In this document: piece after piece, positions 16,291-25,094 of the stretch
Layout of the letters: each line of letters begins with the position of its first letter
How positions within the stretch are numbered: the stretch's first letter is position 1
Assembly (NCBI GenBank): GCA_036702975.1
Contig: DATNPX010000034.1
Location: 310,001 to 374,000 of the forward strand
DNA from: DATNPX01 sp036702975
GTDB lineage: Bacteria > Cyanobacteriota > Vampirovibrionia > Obscuribacterales > Obscuribacteraceae
DNA: 64,000 nt
Direction: 5' to 3'
Program-made: the position numbers and the translations under genes
The notes under the pieces: generated by a model
What the model was told of the DNA's origin: nothing
The model's input: only the letters and a program-made list of their open reading frames with translations
The model's database searches: none

Positions 16291-17214
16291 TCATTTCACA
16301 GAATGAACAACATCAGCCTCTCTCGAGTCTTGTACTGCTTGTTGCTTCTTGGTCGTCGAAGTATGCGGGCGGTAAATGAGAACAGTGCTTGGCGATCGAC
16401 TTATAATACTGCCGGTAGTACTGCCTAAAACGTTCTGCTCCTTGGTTGCGTAACCATAAGCGCCAACAACGAGCAAGCTGTTTTGCTGTGCTTCTTTGAG
16501 TATGGTCTCAGTGGCGTCACCTTCAAGTATTGAAAAGACTCCGCTTGCACTTTCCTGCTTCAGGAATGATTCACCCTTCTCAATCATCAATTGTGCCTCG
16601 GCATGATGTTCTGGAGTGGCGATGGATGTCACAGCTCGCAATGGTAGATTCAACATTGTCGCGAGATTCTCAGCCATCAAGAGTGCTCCTATCGAAGCTT
16701 CACTGCCGTCAAAGGCCACCAGCACCTTCTTAATCTCTCGATACGGCTGTCGTGAAATCAGAACCGGAGTTTTCGAGTCTCGGGCTAAACGTTCCGCAAT
16801 CGAACCCAAAAAGACTCGTGCCGGCAGCTTGTGTTCGTAGCGTCCTCGATGCCCAACAACTAATAGGTCAAAGTCGCCGGAAAGCTGCAAGATCTCTTCG
16901 GGAATATAGCCCTCGGAAAGTACCGGCACCGTCGTTACTCCTCTCGATAGCCCCTCCTGCGAAAAGATATTGAGAATAGTTTTGCCTATTCTTCTCAAGG
17001 CGAAAAATACTTTTTCTGAGGTCTCCACAGACCTACTATAGCCAAGCTCTTCGGCGAATTCCGGTTCAATGAAATAGTCGACAAGACGAGGATCGACCAC
17101 ATGCTGGCCTGTTAATTCGGCGTTTAGCGTTGATGCCAGCCAGAATGCATAATCTGCTGCAACTTGGCTATTCTTAGATCCGTCAAGAGCGACCAATATC
17201 TTTTTAAACGGCAT
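16291..17214 (-). CDS. tandem universal stress protein
   Basis: A 307-aa protein with two Usp domains. Domain 1 starts MPFKKILVALDGSKNSQVAA and carries VVGHRGRYEHKLPARVFLGSIAE; domain 2 starts KKVLVAFDGSEASIGALL (about residue 162) and carries VVGAYGYATKEQNVLGSTTG. Both loops keep the small residues of the ATP-binding signature, so both may bind nucleotide, unlike the tandem Usp at 13150. Length and layout fit E. coli UspE-type proteins. It is transcribed toward, and 65 bp from, the hsp20 at 15723 and may be co-transcribed with it. Confidence 0.93.
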   Translation of the reverse strand: MPFKKILVALDGSKNSQVAADYAFWLASTLNAELTGQHVVDPRLVDYFIEPEFAEELGYSRSVETSEKVFFALRRIGKTILNIFSQEGLSRGVTTVPVLSEGYIPEEILQLSGDFDLLVVGHRGRYEHKLPARVFLGSIAERLARDSKTPVLISRQPYREIKKVLVAFDGSEASIGALLMAENLATMLNLPLRAVTSIATPEHHAEAQLMIEKGESFLKQESASGVFSILEGDATETILKEAQQNSLLVVGAYGYATKEQNVLGSTTGSIISRSPSTVLIYRPHTSTTKKQQAVQDSREADVVHSVK

Positions 17215-17536
17215 AGCAAAACCTCACTTGTTGCTCTGAGTCAATTCAAGCACCGAACGAGTCTCACGCAAATTGATCGGAAGAATGGTTTGCGAGTAAT
17301 CAGAGATCAACCGTTTGATTGATTTCGATGTAGCAGCCACTAAAATATGGTTGGTCTAAGATTCAATTCGGGGCAGGAGCGATCTCGCGTGCAAAGACCA
17401 AGAAGCAACCGAGATCCGCCGGCAGATCAACCTACGATCGCTCTTACGAACGATGGCAGGCGTTCCTCGACACCGCAATATGTGGGCACAGTCTCAAATT
17501 GGATTCGGGGCTGTCTTACAACAGAGGTATGTCCGG

Positions 17537-19300
17537 ATGCTGGGTTCTCTAATCAAAGCAGTACCAAAATACAGGACACCGTATTTAGCTTTGGCTCTCG
17601 ATTACGATGGCACCCTTGCTTCAGAAGGACGGGTCGACGAGAGCGTCGTTACAGCACTCCATAAAGTCGTCGAATCCGGACGGCGCTTGATACTCGTTAC
17701 TGGACGCCGGCTGGAAGAACTTTTGGCTGTCTTTCAAGCAGTTGAATTGTTCGACATAGTCGTTTGTGAAAACGGCGCTGTTCTCTATACACCAGAGACG
17801 AAAACCGTGAAAATGTTAGCGGCACCGGCACCAAAGTCTCTCATTGATGCCCTTCAATCTGCAGGAATAACGCCACTCGATATTGGACGTGTTGTTTTAG
17901 GCACTTGGTGTCCAAACCAAGATCGTGTTCTCGACGCCATCCGGAAACTTGGACTCGATTGGCAGGTAATCTTTAATAAGGGTGCAGTGATGGTGCTTCC
18001 TGCAGGCATCAACAAGGCGACCGGATTGGCGGCGGCCTTATGCCAGATCGGATTGTCGCGGCACAACGTGGTCGGTGTCGGTGATGCCGAAAACGACCTT
18101 GTTTTTCTAAATATGTGTGAGTACTCAGTTGCCGTAGCAAATGCCTTACCGATGGTAAAAGCACAAGCCGATTTTTCAACCAAAGCGGATCATGGAGCTG
18201 GGGTGATTGAGCTAGTAGAGAACTTGCTCGTCAGCGGATTGACTGACCCCGGTCACGTGCTCGCAAGACACGGTTTGGTCTTAGGCACAGGTCCATCGGG
18301 AGAGCCCGTCAAGTTTAGCTCGGAGAATTTTACGCTTCTTCTTGCAGGTCCGTCTCAGAGCGGGAAGTCAACGATTTGCCGCTCTATTGTCGAACAGCTG
18401 ACCGAGAACGGCTATCAGTATTGTGCCCTCGACCCCGAGGGCGACTACGACCATACTGCACACGCTCTCACCATCGGCAACAGTCATTATCCACCCGACA
18501 TAGATGATGTTTTGCGTGCCCTAGAGAATCCAGGAGAGAATGTAGTCGTTAACATGCTTGGATTGGCGTTCGCCGACCGCCCGCAATTTGTTGCGCATCT
18601 GCTCCTCGAGCTGCAGAAAATGCGACAAACCGTAGGGCATCCCCATTGGATTGTGATTGACGAAGCACATCATGTGTTGCACCCCTTTTGGGACGAGACA
18701 GTGAACCCAGCTTGGGAGAATACTGGAGCAAATATTTTGGTAACCGTCCATCCAAACGAGATTGCCTCTTCAGTTCTTTCAACTGTAGACCTGGTAGTTG
18801 CAGTCGGCGAGGATCCTGGTGCCACTCTTAATAGTTATGCAAGAAGTATCGGACAAAAAGCACCGTCGCTGCAAAAGTTCAAGCTTGGGTGGGGTGAAGC
18901 TGTTGCCTGGTTTCGTCACAATTACGAACAACCTCAACTTATCAAAATTGCCTGTTCACCACGTGAGCGCAAACGCCACGCACGCAAGTACGCCTACGGA
19001 GACGTTGGTCGAGAGCGGAGCTTTTACTTCACCGGACCAGACAAACGATTGAACATAAGGGTTCAGAATCTCATTCTATTTGTGCAAGTCGCCGAGGGAC
19101 TCGATGATTCCACCTGGCTTTATCACCTGAAGAAAGGCGATTTTTCAAATTGGTTCGAGGATGTGATAAACGATCAATTTTTAGCCCTGGAAACTCGTAA
19201 GTTAGAGAAGCAGACAACTATCAGCGCAGAGCAAAGTCGAACGAGAATAAGACAACTAATCGAAGAGCGCTATACGCTCCCTAGCAGATATTTCTTATAG
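17537..19300 (+). CDS. HAD-IIB phosphatase fused to a HerA/VirB4-like ATPase
   Basis: The ATG at 17537 (587 aa) has an AGAGG site; the frame extends back to 17453. Residues 15-230 form a Cof/sucrose-phosphatase-type HAD domain: LALDYDGTLAS (nucleophile Asp), LVTGRR, and VGVGDAENDLVFL with the metal-binding Asp. Residues 245-500 form a P-loop ATPase: LLAGPSQSGKSTICRS (Walker A, about 270) and HWIVIDEAHHVLHPFW (Walker B with a His-His), like DUF87/HerA proteins. The last 80 residues (TWLYHLKKGDFSNWFEDVI) form a third conserved-looking segment. A sugar phosphatase joined to a DNA-pump-type ATPase is unusual. Confidence 0.85.
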   Translation: MLGSLIKAVPKYRTPYLALALDYDGTLASEGRVDESVVTALHKVVESGRRLILVTGRRLEELLAVFQAVELFDIVVCENGAVLYTPETKTVKMLAAPAPKSLIDALQSAGITPLDIGRVVLGTWCPNQDRVLDAIRKLGLDWQVIFNKGAVMVLPAGINKATGLAAALCQIGLSRHNVVGVGDAENDLVFLNMCEYSVAVANALPMVKAQADFSTKADHGAGVIELVENLLVSGLTDPGHVLARHGLVLGTGPSGEPVKFSSENFTLLLAGPSQSGKSTICRSIVEQLTENGYQYCALDPEGDYDHTAHALTIGNSHYPPDIDDVLRALENPGENVVVNMLGLAFADRPQFVAHLLLELQKMRQTVGHPHWIVIDEAHHVLHPFWDETVNPAWENTGANILVTVHPNEIASSVLSTVDLVVAVGEDPGATLNSYARSIGQKAPSLQKFKLGWGEAVAWFRHNYEQPQLIKIACSPRERKRHARKYAYGDVGRERSFYFTGPDKRLNIRVQNLILFVQVAEGLDDSTWLYHLKKGDFSNWFEDVINDQFLALETRKLEKQTTISAEQSRTRIRQLIEERYTLPSRYFL

Positions 19301-19364
19301 GCAGTTGTAATTGCTCGTGGTCACCGTTCTATGGGTACAAAACCTTCCTATTGCAGCCACCATT

Positions 19365-19418
19365 AGGATGCATCGATGCATCATCCTGCCGTATGAGGCA
19401 AATCATCCTTTGGCAAGA
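19365..19418. promoter_or_regulatory. two ATCATCC-type palindromes upstream of an hsp20 operon
   Basis: AGGATG and CATCCT (19365-19370 and 19382-19387) flank an ATGCATCGATGCAT palindrome. A second element TCATCC-tttg-GCAAGA (19403-19418) has the same 6-4-6 layout as the other sites, four of six arm positions matching. It is centred about 132 bp before the hsp20 at 19543. Confidence 0.4.
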
Positions 19419-19542
19419 TGCGAGCAGATTAGAGTCAGTTGAAAATAAACAGACGGAGAGGATCTCCTAACTAGTACGCATAGCTCGATCGGGGAAGGTT
19501 CCAGTCGCGGATCAGAAACATCGAGGCTTCGAAGGAGAAATT

Positions 19543-20106
19543 ATGAAAGCGCACGTTGTTGTTGCCAATGCATCGGGACACCCTGAAAGATTGCACGGAA
19601 AAACAGTTGACGAAACGGTGCCTGCTCTTTTTGTACCGGCCCTCGATGAGGCTTGGGTTTTTGCAAAGCTGCGCCAGGAGATCAACCATCTTCTGGACGA
19701 ATTCAGTCAAGGATTTCAGACTGGATTCGGCGTTGACGTCGAAGAACCGGCACATCGTAAATCTCGAGCTCAGTTTCACACAAAAATAGACATCAATAAC
19801 ACCAAGAAGAAGATCATTGTTACGGTCGAATTGCCGGGTCTAGATCCCAAAGATGTACAGTTGTCCATTGATAGTAAACACCTGACCATTCGAGGTGAAA
19901 AGAAGACTGATGGTGACAAAAAGGATAAAGACTACTATCAACGAGAACGCCACTTCGGGCGATTCAAGAGGCGCCTGGATCTACCGTGCGAAATCGACAA
20001 AGCAGGCGCACGAGCGAGTTGCACGCGCGGCGTTCTAACGATCACACTTCCAAAGGCCAAACATGCCGTCGAAAGAGACAAAAAGATTTCCATTCGCCCG
20101 GTCTGA
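19543..20106 (+). CDS. Hsp20 small heat-shock protein
   Basis: A 187-aa protein, the longest of the six, with a GAAGGAG site. The alpha-crystallin domain starts near residue 82 (KIDINNTKKKIIVTVELPGL), has YYQRERHFGRFKRRLDLPCE and ends GVLTITLPK. Compared with its paralogues the middle is strongly basic, with DGDKKDKDYYQ replacing the usual acidic loop, and the arm carries FAKLRQEINHLLDEF. It is first of a two-gene unit; the next hsp20 starts 78 bp after its stop. Confidence 0.93.
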   Translation: MKAHVVVANASGHPERLHGKTVDETVPALFVPALDEAWVFAKLRQEINHLLDEFSQGFQTGFGVDVEEPAHRKSRAQFHTKIDINNTKKKIIVTVELPGLDPKDVQLSIDSKHLTIRGEKKTDGDKKDKDYYQRERHFGRFKRRLDLPCEIDKAGARASCTRGVLTITLPKAKHAVERDKKISIRPV

Positions 20107-20184
20107 TTTGATTCGCATGCGTGAGTACATTTACATTGCCGAGTAATTTAAAACAAACAACCGTCTAGAAGGAGATGCAGAATA

Positions 20185-20700
20185 ATGTTCAACTTAACAC
20201 CATGGCGCGCAAAAAAGCTTCCAGTTCATCAAGAGGAGTCTTCTCCGTTATATACGTTGCAGCAACAAGTCAACGAATTGTTCGACCAATACTTTGGTGA
20301 ATCAACACAAGACCCATTCAATCTTTTCCCAACTTCGTTGGGTGAGCATAATTGGGGTGACTTATCACCAAAGATTGATATGAGCGAGACCGACAAAGAG
20401 CTGATTGTCAAAGCAGAAATGCCCGGAATCAGCGAAAAAGACATAGATATCACAGTTTCAGGCAACACGTTGAAAATCTATGCAGAGAAAAAGCAAGAGA
20501 ATCAAGAGACAGAGAAAGGTTGGTATCGCATGGAGCGCCAGTATGGCTCCTTTGCACGCTCAATCTCCCTGCCTTATGAAGTTGACTCGAACAAGGTCGA
20601 GGCAACATACAAACATGGAGTCGTAAAGATTGTTCTACCCAAAATGGTAACGCAGAAGACGGAAGAAAGATTGATCCCGATAAAGACGTCACCAGCCTAG
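20185..20700 (+). CDS. Hsp20 small heat-shock protein
   Basis: A 171-aa protein with an AGAAGGAGA site. The alpha-crystallin domain runs from about residue 60 (KIDMSETDKELIVKAEMPGI) through GWYRMERQYGSFARSISLPY to GVVKIVLPK. It differs from the other five in having SLPYEVDSNK instead of PLPCE, so it lacks the Cys shared by the rest, and in an aromatic-rich NLFPTSLGEHNWGD arm, nearer to classic class A Hsp20. A strong terminator follows, closing the two-gene transcript. Confidence 0.94.
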   Translation: MFNLTPWRAKKLPVHQEESSPLYTLQQQVNELFDQYFGESTQDPFNLFPTSLGEHNWGDLSPKIDMSETDKELIVKAEMPGISEKDIDITVSGNTLKIYAEKKQENQETEKGWYRMERQYGSFARSISLPYEVDSNKVEATYKHGVVKIVLPKMVTQKTEERLIPIKTSPA

Positions 20701-20736
20701 TCCTCTCATATTCAAGGTTTATCCAGGGAAGGCGAA

Positions 20737-20768
20737 AAGAAGTCCACTTTATGTGGACTTCTTTGTTT
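20737..20768 (+). terminator. intrinsic terminator after the hsp20 pair
   Basis: Eleven-base-pair stem AAGAAGTCCAC / GTGGACTTCTT with a TTTAT loop followed by TGTTTG. A-rich before and T-rich after, as expected for Rho-independent termination. Confidence 0.85.
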
Positions 20769-20783
20769 GTGGCTGACTTAACG

Positions 20784-20852
20784 GTTTAGCAGAGGGTGTA
20801 GCAGGAAGGGTTTAACAGGAAATGTGTAGCAGAAGGATTTAGCAGAAGGATC
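20784..20852 (+). repeat. five degenerate copies of a 13-14-bp repeat
   Basis: Units TTTAGCAGAGGG, TGTAGCAGGAAGGG, TTTAACAGGAAATG, TGTAGCAGAAGGA and TTTAGCAGAAGGA follow one another without gaps. The consensus is T-K-TAGCAGRAGG. It sits between a terminator and the small gene at 20953. Too short and too degenerate for CRISPR. Confidence 0.65.
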
Positions 20853-20952
20853 ATTCCTTAGATTGGTGTGAAGACTTCACAGCAGTGAGAAGATCGCTTC
20901 ATGAGGGTTAGCGGGAACGGACATACCAAACGGACATACCAATGGAGGGAGC

Positions 20953-21195
20953 ATGACTGAAGGTGTTCTAATCATTAACCTGGAACCAGCCTATATTCGG
21001 TTTTCCCCTTCAGCTCGCTCCAAGATTCAGATATCGAGCCCCACTCCACTTCATTGCAGTGTAGAACATATTCGCGAAGTGTTGATAGAACTTGACGCAA
21101 TTACGCCAGAACAAGATCTGCCTCGCGATTGCTTTATGCGCATACCGATCAAATTATCGGCAGCGATCCTTAGAAAGTTCTTGAGCAATAGCTAA
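20953..21195 (+). CDS. small hypothetical protein
   Basis: An 80-aa protein with a good GGAGGGA site before ATG. The sequence is regular and non-repetitive: a strand-like start (GVLIINLEPAYIRFS), then SVEHIREVLIELDAI, then a short basic C-terminal helix (LSAAILRKFLSNS). I recognise no family. Because the ribosome binding site, codon use and spacing to the repeat array look normal, I take it as real. It is followed after 74 bp by the glycosyltransferase gene. Confidence 0.55.
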   Translation: MTEGVLIINLEPAYIRFSPSARSKIQISSPTPLHCSVEHIREVLIELDAITPEQDLPRDCFMRIPIKLSAAILRKFLSNS

Positions 21196-21269
21196 CAGGT
21201 GGTAACGATGGCAACGTATCAATACTTTCGCGGCTCTATCGTACTCAATTGCACAAACGCTGTTGGCTG

Positions 21270-22511
21270 ATGAACGACAAAATATTGATGTGCATATCGA
21301 CTACAGGTGGCGGACATCGAAGCGCCGCCCATGCAGTTAAGAATGCAATTGACGAAATAGTATCAGCGCCAGGATCGGCTTACAGCCCTGTTGAATCAGT
21401 AATCGTCGACGTGGTTGAGCAAAGCAGTCTCGTTCATCGATTTTACGTGCATCTGTACAATTGGCTCCTGCGTCACAAGCAATCTTGGATGAAGTACTAT
21501 TGGCAGTTTATCGAGTTTGCGAAACCGTACAACAGCGAACTCGGTTACTGGCTTGCGGCTAAGTACGCCAAACAATTAATTGAGACTCTGGCTCCACGAG
21601 TAATCGTGTCGCTTCATCCTATGGCAAACCATTATTTGGCCCGTGCTTTAGAAGACGCGAGGCTGACCCACAAGCCGAGGCTCATAATCGTGGTTACCGA
21701 CCCGAATAGTCGTTCATGGACTGGGTGGGCTTGCGCGCAAGCGGATCTCACAATCGTTCCAAATGTCTTGGCTCGACAGCACCTAATTTCACTCGGTGTG
21801 TCGCCAGAACGAATTTTGACTATCGGCATGCCGGTTGATCCTTCGTTCTTGCATCCGCCGACAAAGACTCGCGAACGATTTCTTCAAGAGCTAGGCCTTG
21901 CTCCCGACTTAGTAACCATCTGTTTGACTGCTGGTTCAGCGGGCGGCGGCAATAGCGCACAAATTTTTGATGAATTGCTGAAGCTCAACCGACCGTTCCA
22001 GGTGATAGTGACCTGCGGCAATAACCAATCGCTATTTCGAAAGATCTGCAAGAAAAGCGTGCGCGCACCATTTCCTGTGCGCGTGGTCAGAAGCTTCCCA
22101 TCAATGGAAGAAGTGATGAATGCATGTGATCTTCTAATAACCAAAGCTGGGGGCTTGACGGTATTCGAAGCGATTGCAAGCCGTCTGCCCATGGCTCTCG
22201 ATCTGGTTACAGAACCAATGCCACAAGAGATGGGAACAGCTGACCTTCTTATTGCTGTACGTCTGGCGCAACCGATCTGGCGTCCTTCAGATGTTCGGAC
22301 GATTGTCGAGTCTTTAACTCTTGCACCTCCGGGTCGACGGTCGACTCCATGCTCGCTCTACAACCTTGACCGAACGGATGCCGCATATGACATTGCAAAA
22401 GCGATCCTCTGCCACTGCGAGAAACACCAGTTGCACAATACGGAATGCGCATATTGCATGCGACTTGAAGACAATCGCCAAGGTCTTCGGGAAGCGGTTG
22501 AAGTGAGTTAG
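21270..22511 (+). CDS. MGDG-synthase/MurG-like glycosyltransferase
   Basis: The ATG at 21270 (413 aa) places the family start ILMCISTTGGGHRSAAHAV at residue 4; no ribosome binding site is clear. The N-terminal domain is of the MGDG-synthase type (GGGHRSAA loop, then helices with NWLLRHKQSWMKYYWQFIE). The C-terminal GT28 domain has the UDP-sugar motif SMEEVMNACDLLITKAGGLTVFEAIASRLP. Relatives transfer galactose or glucose to diacylglycerol at the membrane face, so glycolipid synthesis is the likely role. The C-terminus carries three Cys, two of them in a C-x-x-C (ECAYCM). Confidence 0.85.
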   Translation: MNDKILMCISTTGGGHRSAAHAVKNAIDEIVSAPGSAYSPVESVIVDVVEQSSLVHRFYVHLYNWLLRHKQSWMKYYWQFIEFAKPYNSELGYWLAAKYAKQLIETLAPRVIVSLHPMANHYLARALEDARLTHKPRLIIVVTDPNSRSWTGWACAQADLTIVPNVLARQHLISLGVSPERILTIGMPVDPSFLHPPTKTRERFLQELGLAPDLVTICLTAGSAGGGNSAQIFDELLKLNRPFQVIVTCGNNQSLFRKICKKSVRAPFPVRVVRSFPSMEEVMNACDLLITKAGGLTVFEAIASRLPMALDLVTEPMPQEMGTADLLIAVRLAQPIWRPSDVRTIVESLTLAPPGRRSTPCSLYNLDRTDAAYDIAKAILCHCEKHQLHNTECAYCMRLEDNRQGLREAVEVS

Positions 22512-22544
22512 TTTCCTAGCCAGAATCGACGAAAGTCGATGCTG

Positions 22545-23987
22545 TCATGTACATGAGCTGCTGAGACTTACGGGCGCTTTGCACAGCTTTCCAAGCTCAA
22601 TCACATCTCCCAATTTTGGCATCTGGCAGCTGATTCCAAACTCTTCTTCCACCTTGAAGGCAAATTGAGACATGGCATTGCTTTCACCGTGCGTCAGGAT
22701 TACGCGCGGTATTTTCTCGGGCTGCGAGACTAACGGTGACAACCAATGAATCAAATCTGTTTGTCCCGCATGCGCACTAAAGCCACCTAGCGAATGAATA
22801 CTTGCCCGAACTTTAACGGTCTCACCGAAGATCTTAACCTCATGGGCTCCTTCCACTAATTGTCGTCCAGTACTGCCCTTAGTTTGGTAGCCGACGATGA
22901 GCACCATATTCTCAGGCGACCTCAATCCATGGCGCAAGTGATGAAGTATCCGGCCCGCGTTACACATGCCGGCGCCAGCCAGGATCGCGCAGGGGCCGGG
23001 AGCATAGTTTAGTTCTTTTGATTGCTCGGCTGTCTGGCACGGAATCAGTGACGGCAACCCTTCTTGAAGGGCATCCGCGTTGTCCATGAAGTGAAGTCCC
23101 TCACGCAGGAGGCGGTGATGACGCAAATAAACGTCTGTTGCCGCGATGGCCATTGGACTGTCTAAGTATATTGGAAAGGGAGAAACGATATTGCGCCGAA
23201 AAAGTTCGCTGAAATAGTAGAGAATTTGCTGAGTGCGGCCGACGGCAAAAGTGGGAATCAAAATCTTGCCTCCCTGCTCGACAGCGCGTCTTACAAGAGT
23301 TGAAAATTCGTCCCAAGTTGCAAGCAGAGAACGGTGGTCTCTGTCACCATATGTAGTCTCAATAAAAACCGCATCTGCAGTTGAGATTTCAGCAGGCGAG
23401 CGCTGCAAGAGAGGACTTTTTGGACCGAGATCTCCCGAAAAGACAATGCGAGTCAGTCCATCGCTTTCTTCGGCTTCCAGCTCAATGCAAGCTGAACCAA
23501 TTATATGGCCAGCTTCGAGGAATCTAGCGCGCACACCTGTTCCTAGTCCTATCCATTCGTTATAGAGAACAGACCTGAAGTTGTCCTCGACTTGTTCCAC
23601 GTCCAGCATGTCAAAGAGGGGAGTAACTAATCCTTCTTTTCGTCGGCGTTTTCTATTGGTTCTGTTTGCGTCGTCCTCTTGAATTTTGGCCGCATCACGC
23701 AAAATCAATTTTGAGATATCGACAGTCGCTGACGTTGAAAATACAGGACAACGTCTCAGTTCTTTGAATAGCAGCGGTAGCCGGCCGCAATGATCCAGGT
23801 GTCCATGCGTGAGCAAGACAGCATCGATTGGATGACAACTTAAATTCTTCGGAATGAAGTTGTATCGCTCTAATCGTCGCGAGCCCTGAAACAGCCCGCA
23901 GTCTATTAGCAATCGCTTACCGCAAACTTCAATGAGAAAGCAAGATCCTGTCACTTCCTGAGCAGCCCCGAGTACAGTTATTTTCAT
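22545..23987 (-). CDS. MBL-fold beta-CASP ribonuclease
   Basis: A 480-aa metallo-beta-lactamase-fold nuclease of the CPSF73-like group. The zinc motif LLTHGHLDHCGRLPLL (HxHxDH) is at about residues 59-74, SGDLGPKSPLL gives the metal Asp, and the beta-CASP part has IPTFAVGRTQQILYYF, GSTGRQL and the late His motifs SAHAGQTDLIHWL and LTHGESNAM. It should process or degrade RNA. Such genes recur with Usp, PRTase and acetyl-CoA-hydrolase genes in stress clusters, matching this setting. Full length with all metal ligands. Confidence 0.93.
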   Translation of the reverse strand: MKITVLGAAQEVTGSCFLIEVCGKRLLIDCGLFQGSRRLERYNFIPKNLSCHPIDAVLLTHGHLDHCGRLPLLFKELRRCPVFSTSATVDISKLILRDAAKIQEDDANRTNRKRRRKEGLVTPLFDMLDVEQVEDNFRSVLYNEWIGLGTGVRARFLEAGHIIGSACIELEAEESDGLTRIVFSGDLGPKSPLLQRSPAEISTADAVFIETTYGDRDHRSLLATWDEFSTLVRRAVEQGGKILIPTFAVGRTQQILYYFSELFRRNIVSPFPIYLDSPMAIAATDVYLRHHRLLREGLHFMDNADALQEGLPSLIPCQTAEQSKELNYAPGPCAILAGAGMCNAGRILHHLRHGLRSPENMVLIVGYQTKGSTGRQLVEGAHEVKIFGETVKVRASIHSLGGFSAHAGQTDLIHWLSPLVSQPEKIPRVILTHGESNAMSQFAFKVEEEFGISCQMPKLGDVIELGKLCKAPVSLSSSCT

Positions 23988-24105
23988 TGCTCTTCTCGCA
24001 CGTGTCCGATACCTCCTACCAAGGTCGCATTTTTGGTCGTATCACCACAAGCATCGTAAGAATGATCAAAACGGGCAAAATGGAATCGCCCCTTCAAGCG
24101 AGAGT

Positions 24106-24909
24106 TTAAGAATCGAGGCTTCTCACATGTTTACGAATTGAGTCAGCTCTCAATTTAAGACTTTGTCCCTCGTCGTACAGTCCCTGACGCGCCATAACCG
24201 TCGCGCCGAGCTCCAGTATTTTGGCCAAATCAGGATGTTCGCCTCCTGTCGCTACTTCCAACTTTTGGATTGATTCCTGCACCAACTCTGCGGCATGCGC
24301 GAGCTGTCCATTGGCTAGAGCTAAGCTAGCCATAGCGGCAAGGATCATCGCGTACAAGCGTTCCTCATTTTTGAATCCGGAGCACATACAGATCGCTCTG
24401 CTCAAACAAGTCTCAGCCTCACACAACTGACCTGATTGGCAGTACACGACGCCAAGATTTTTTAACGCCTTGGCCAAAAATGGCTTACTTTGCGGACTGA
24501 GATGTTCCAGGATTTTCACAGACCGAATCAGTAAGTCCTCCGCTGCCGGCAAACGTCCCATTTTTAGATAGAGCATAGCCATTTCGCTCATGTCAATGGC
24601 AAGCTCTTCGCCATGGGTATGAATCGAGTTGTTATCAATAAACAGCACGTCCTTAAAGTACGACTCTGCCTCATTGAGCAAGCCGACTTTTAAGTAACAC
24701 TTGGCTATCTTCAAGGATGTACAGGATCTGAATTTGTCACTACCATCGGTCTCTTGGGCGATATTCATTGCTTTACGATAGTTACGGATGGCAGCCAGAA
24801 AAAAGCCTCGTTCGAAGGCGAGGTTTCCGGCATCCATTTGCGTGTACCATTCCTGTTCGCTGTGATTCTTAGAGCTTCCCGAAGTCCAATTAATCTGTCG
24901 CATACACAA
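24106..24909 (-). CDS. tetratricopeptide-repeat protein
   Basis: A 267-aa cytoplasmic protein built almost wholly of TPR helices (about six units: GNLAFERGFFLAAIRNYRKAM, KIAKCYLKVGLLNEAESYF, EMAMLYLKMGRLPAAEDLL, NLGVVYCQSGQLCEAETCL, then two weaker units ending ELGATVMARQGLYDEGQSL). The kinesin-light-chain-like spacing, with 42-residue units, fits proteins that act as scaffolds in this lineage. Four ancillary Cys occur near residue 170. There is no enzymatic domain. Partner unknown; the IS element lies directly upstream. Confidence 0.85.
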   Translation of the reverse strand: MCMRQINWTSGSSKNHSEQEWYTQMDAGNLAFERGFFLAAIRNYRKAMNIAQETDGSDKFRSCTSLKIAKCYLKVGLLNEAESYFKDVLFIDNNSIHTHGEELAIDMSEMAMLYLKMGRLPAAEDLLIRSVKILEHLSPQSKPFLAKALKNLGVVYCQSGQLCEAETCLSRAICMCSGFKNEERLYAMILAAMASLALANGQLAHAAELVQESIQKLEVATGGEHPDLAKILELGATVMARQGLYDEGQSLKLRADSIRKHVRSLDS

Positions 24910-25094
24910 ACTCCCTGTTGGCGCTCAACATCATTCAACAGTTAGCCCCCATATTCATGATTCGAGAGATTGATAAATGGGTCATTCTCTAGGAGGAAGT
25001 TACGTTGTAGCCATCCGCAACGCAAAATTGAGTCGGTTAATTTAAACTGGTCCTTCTATTAGCCTCTATTAGCCTCTATTCGCCGATATTGTTA

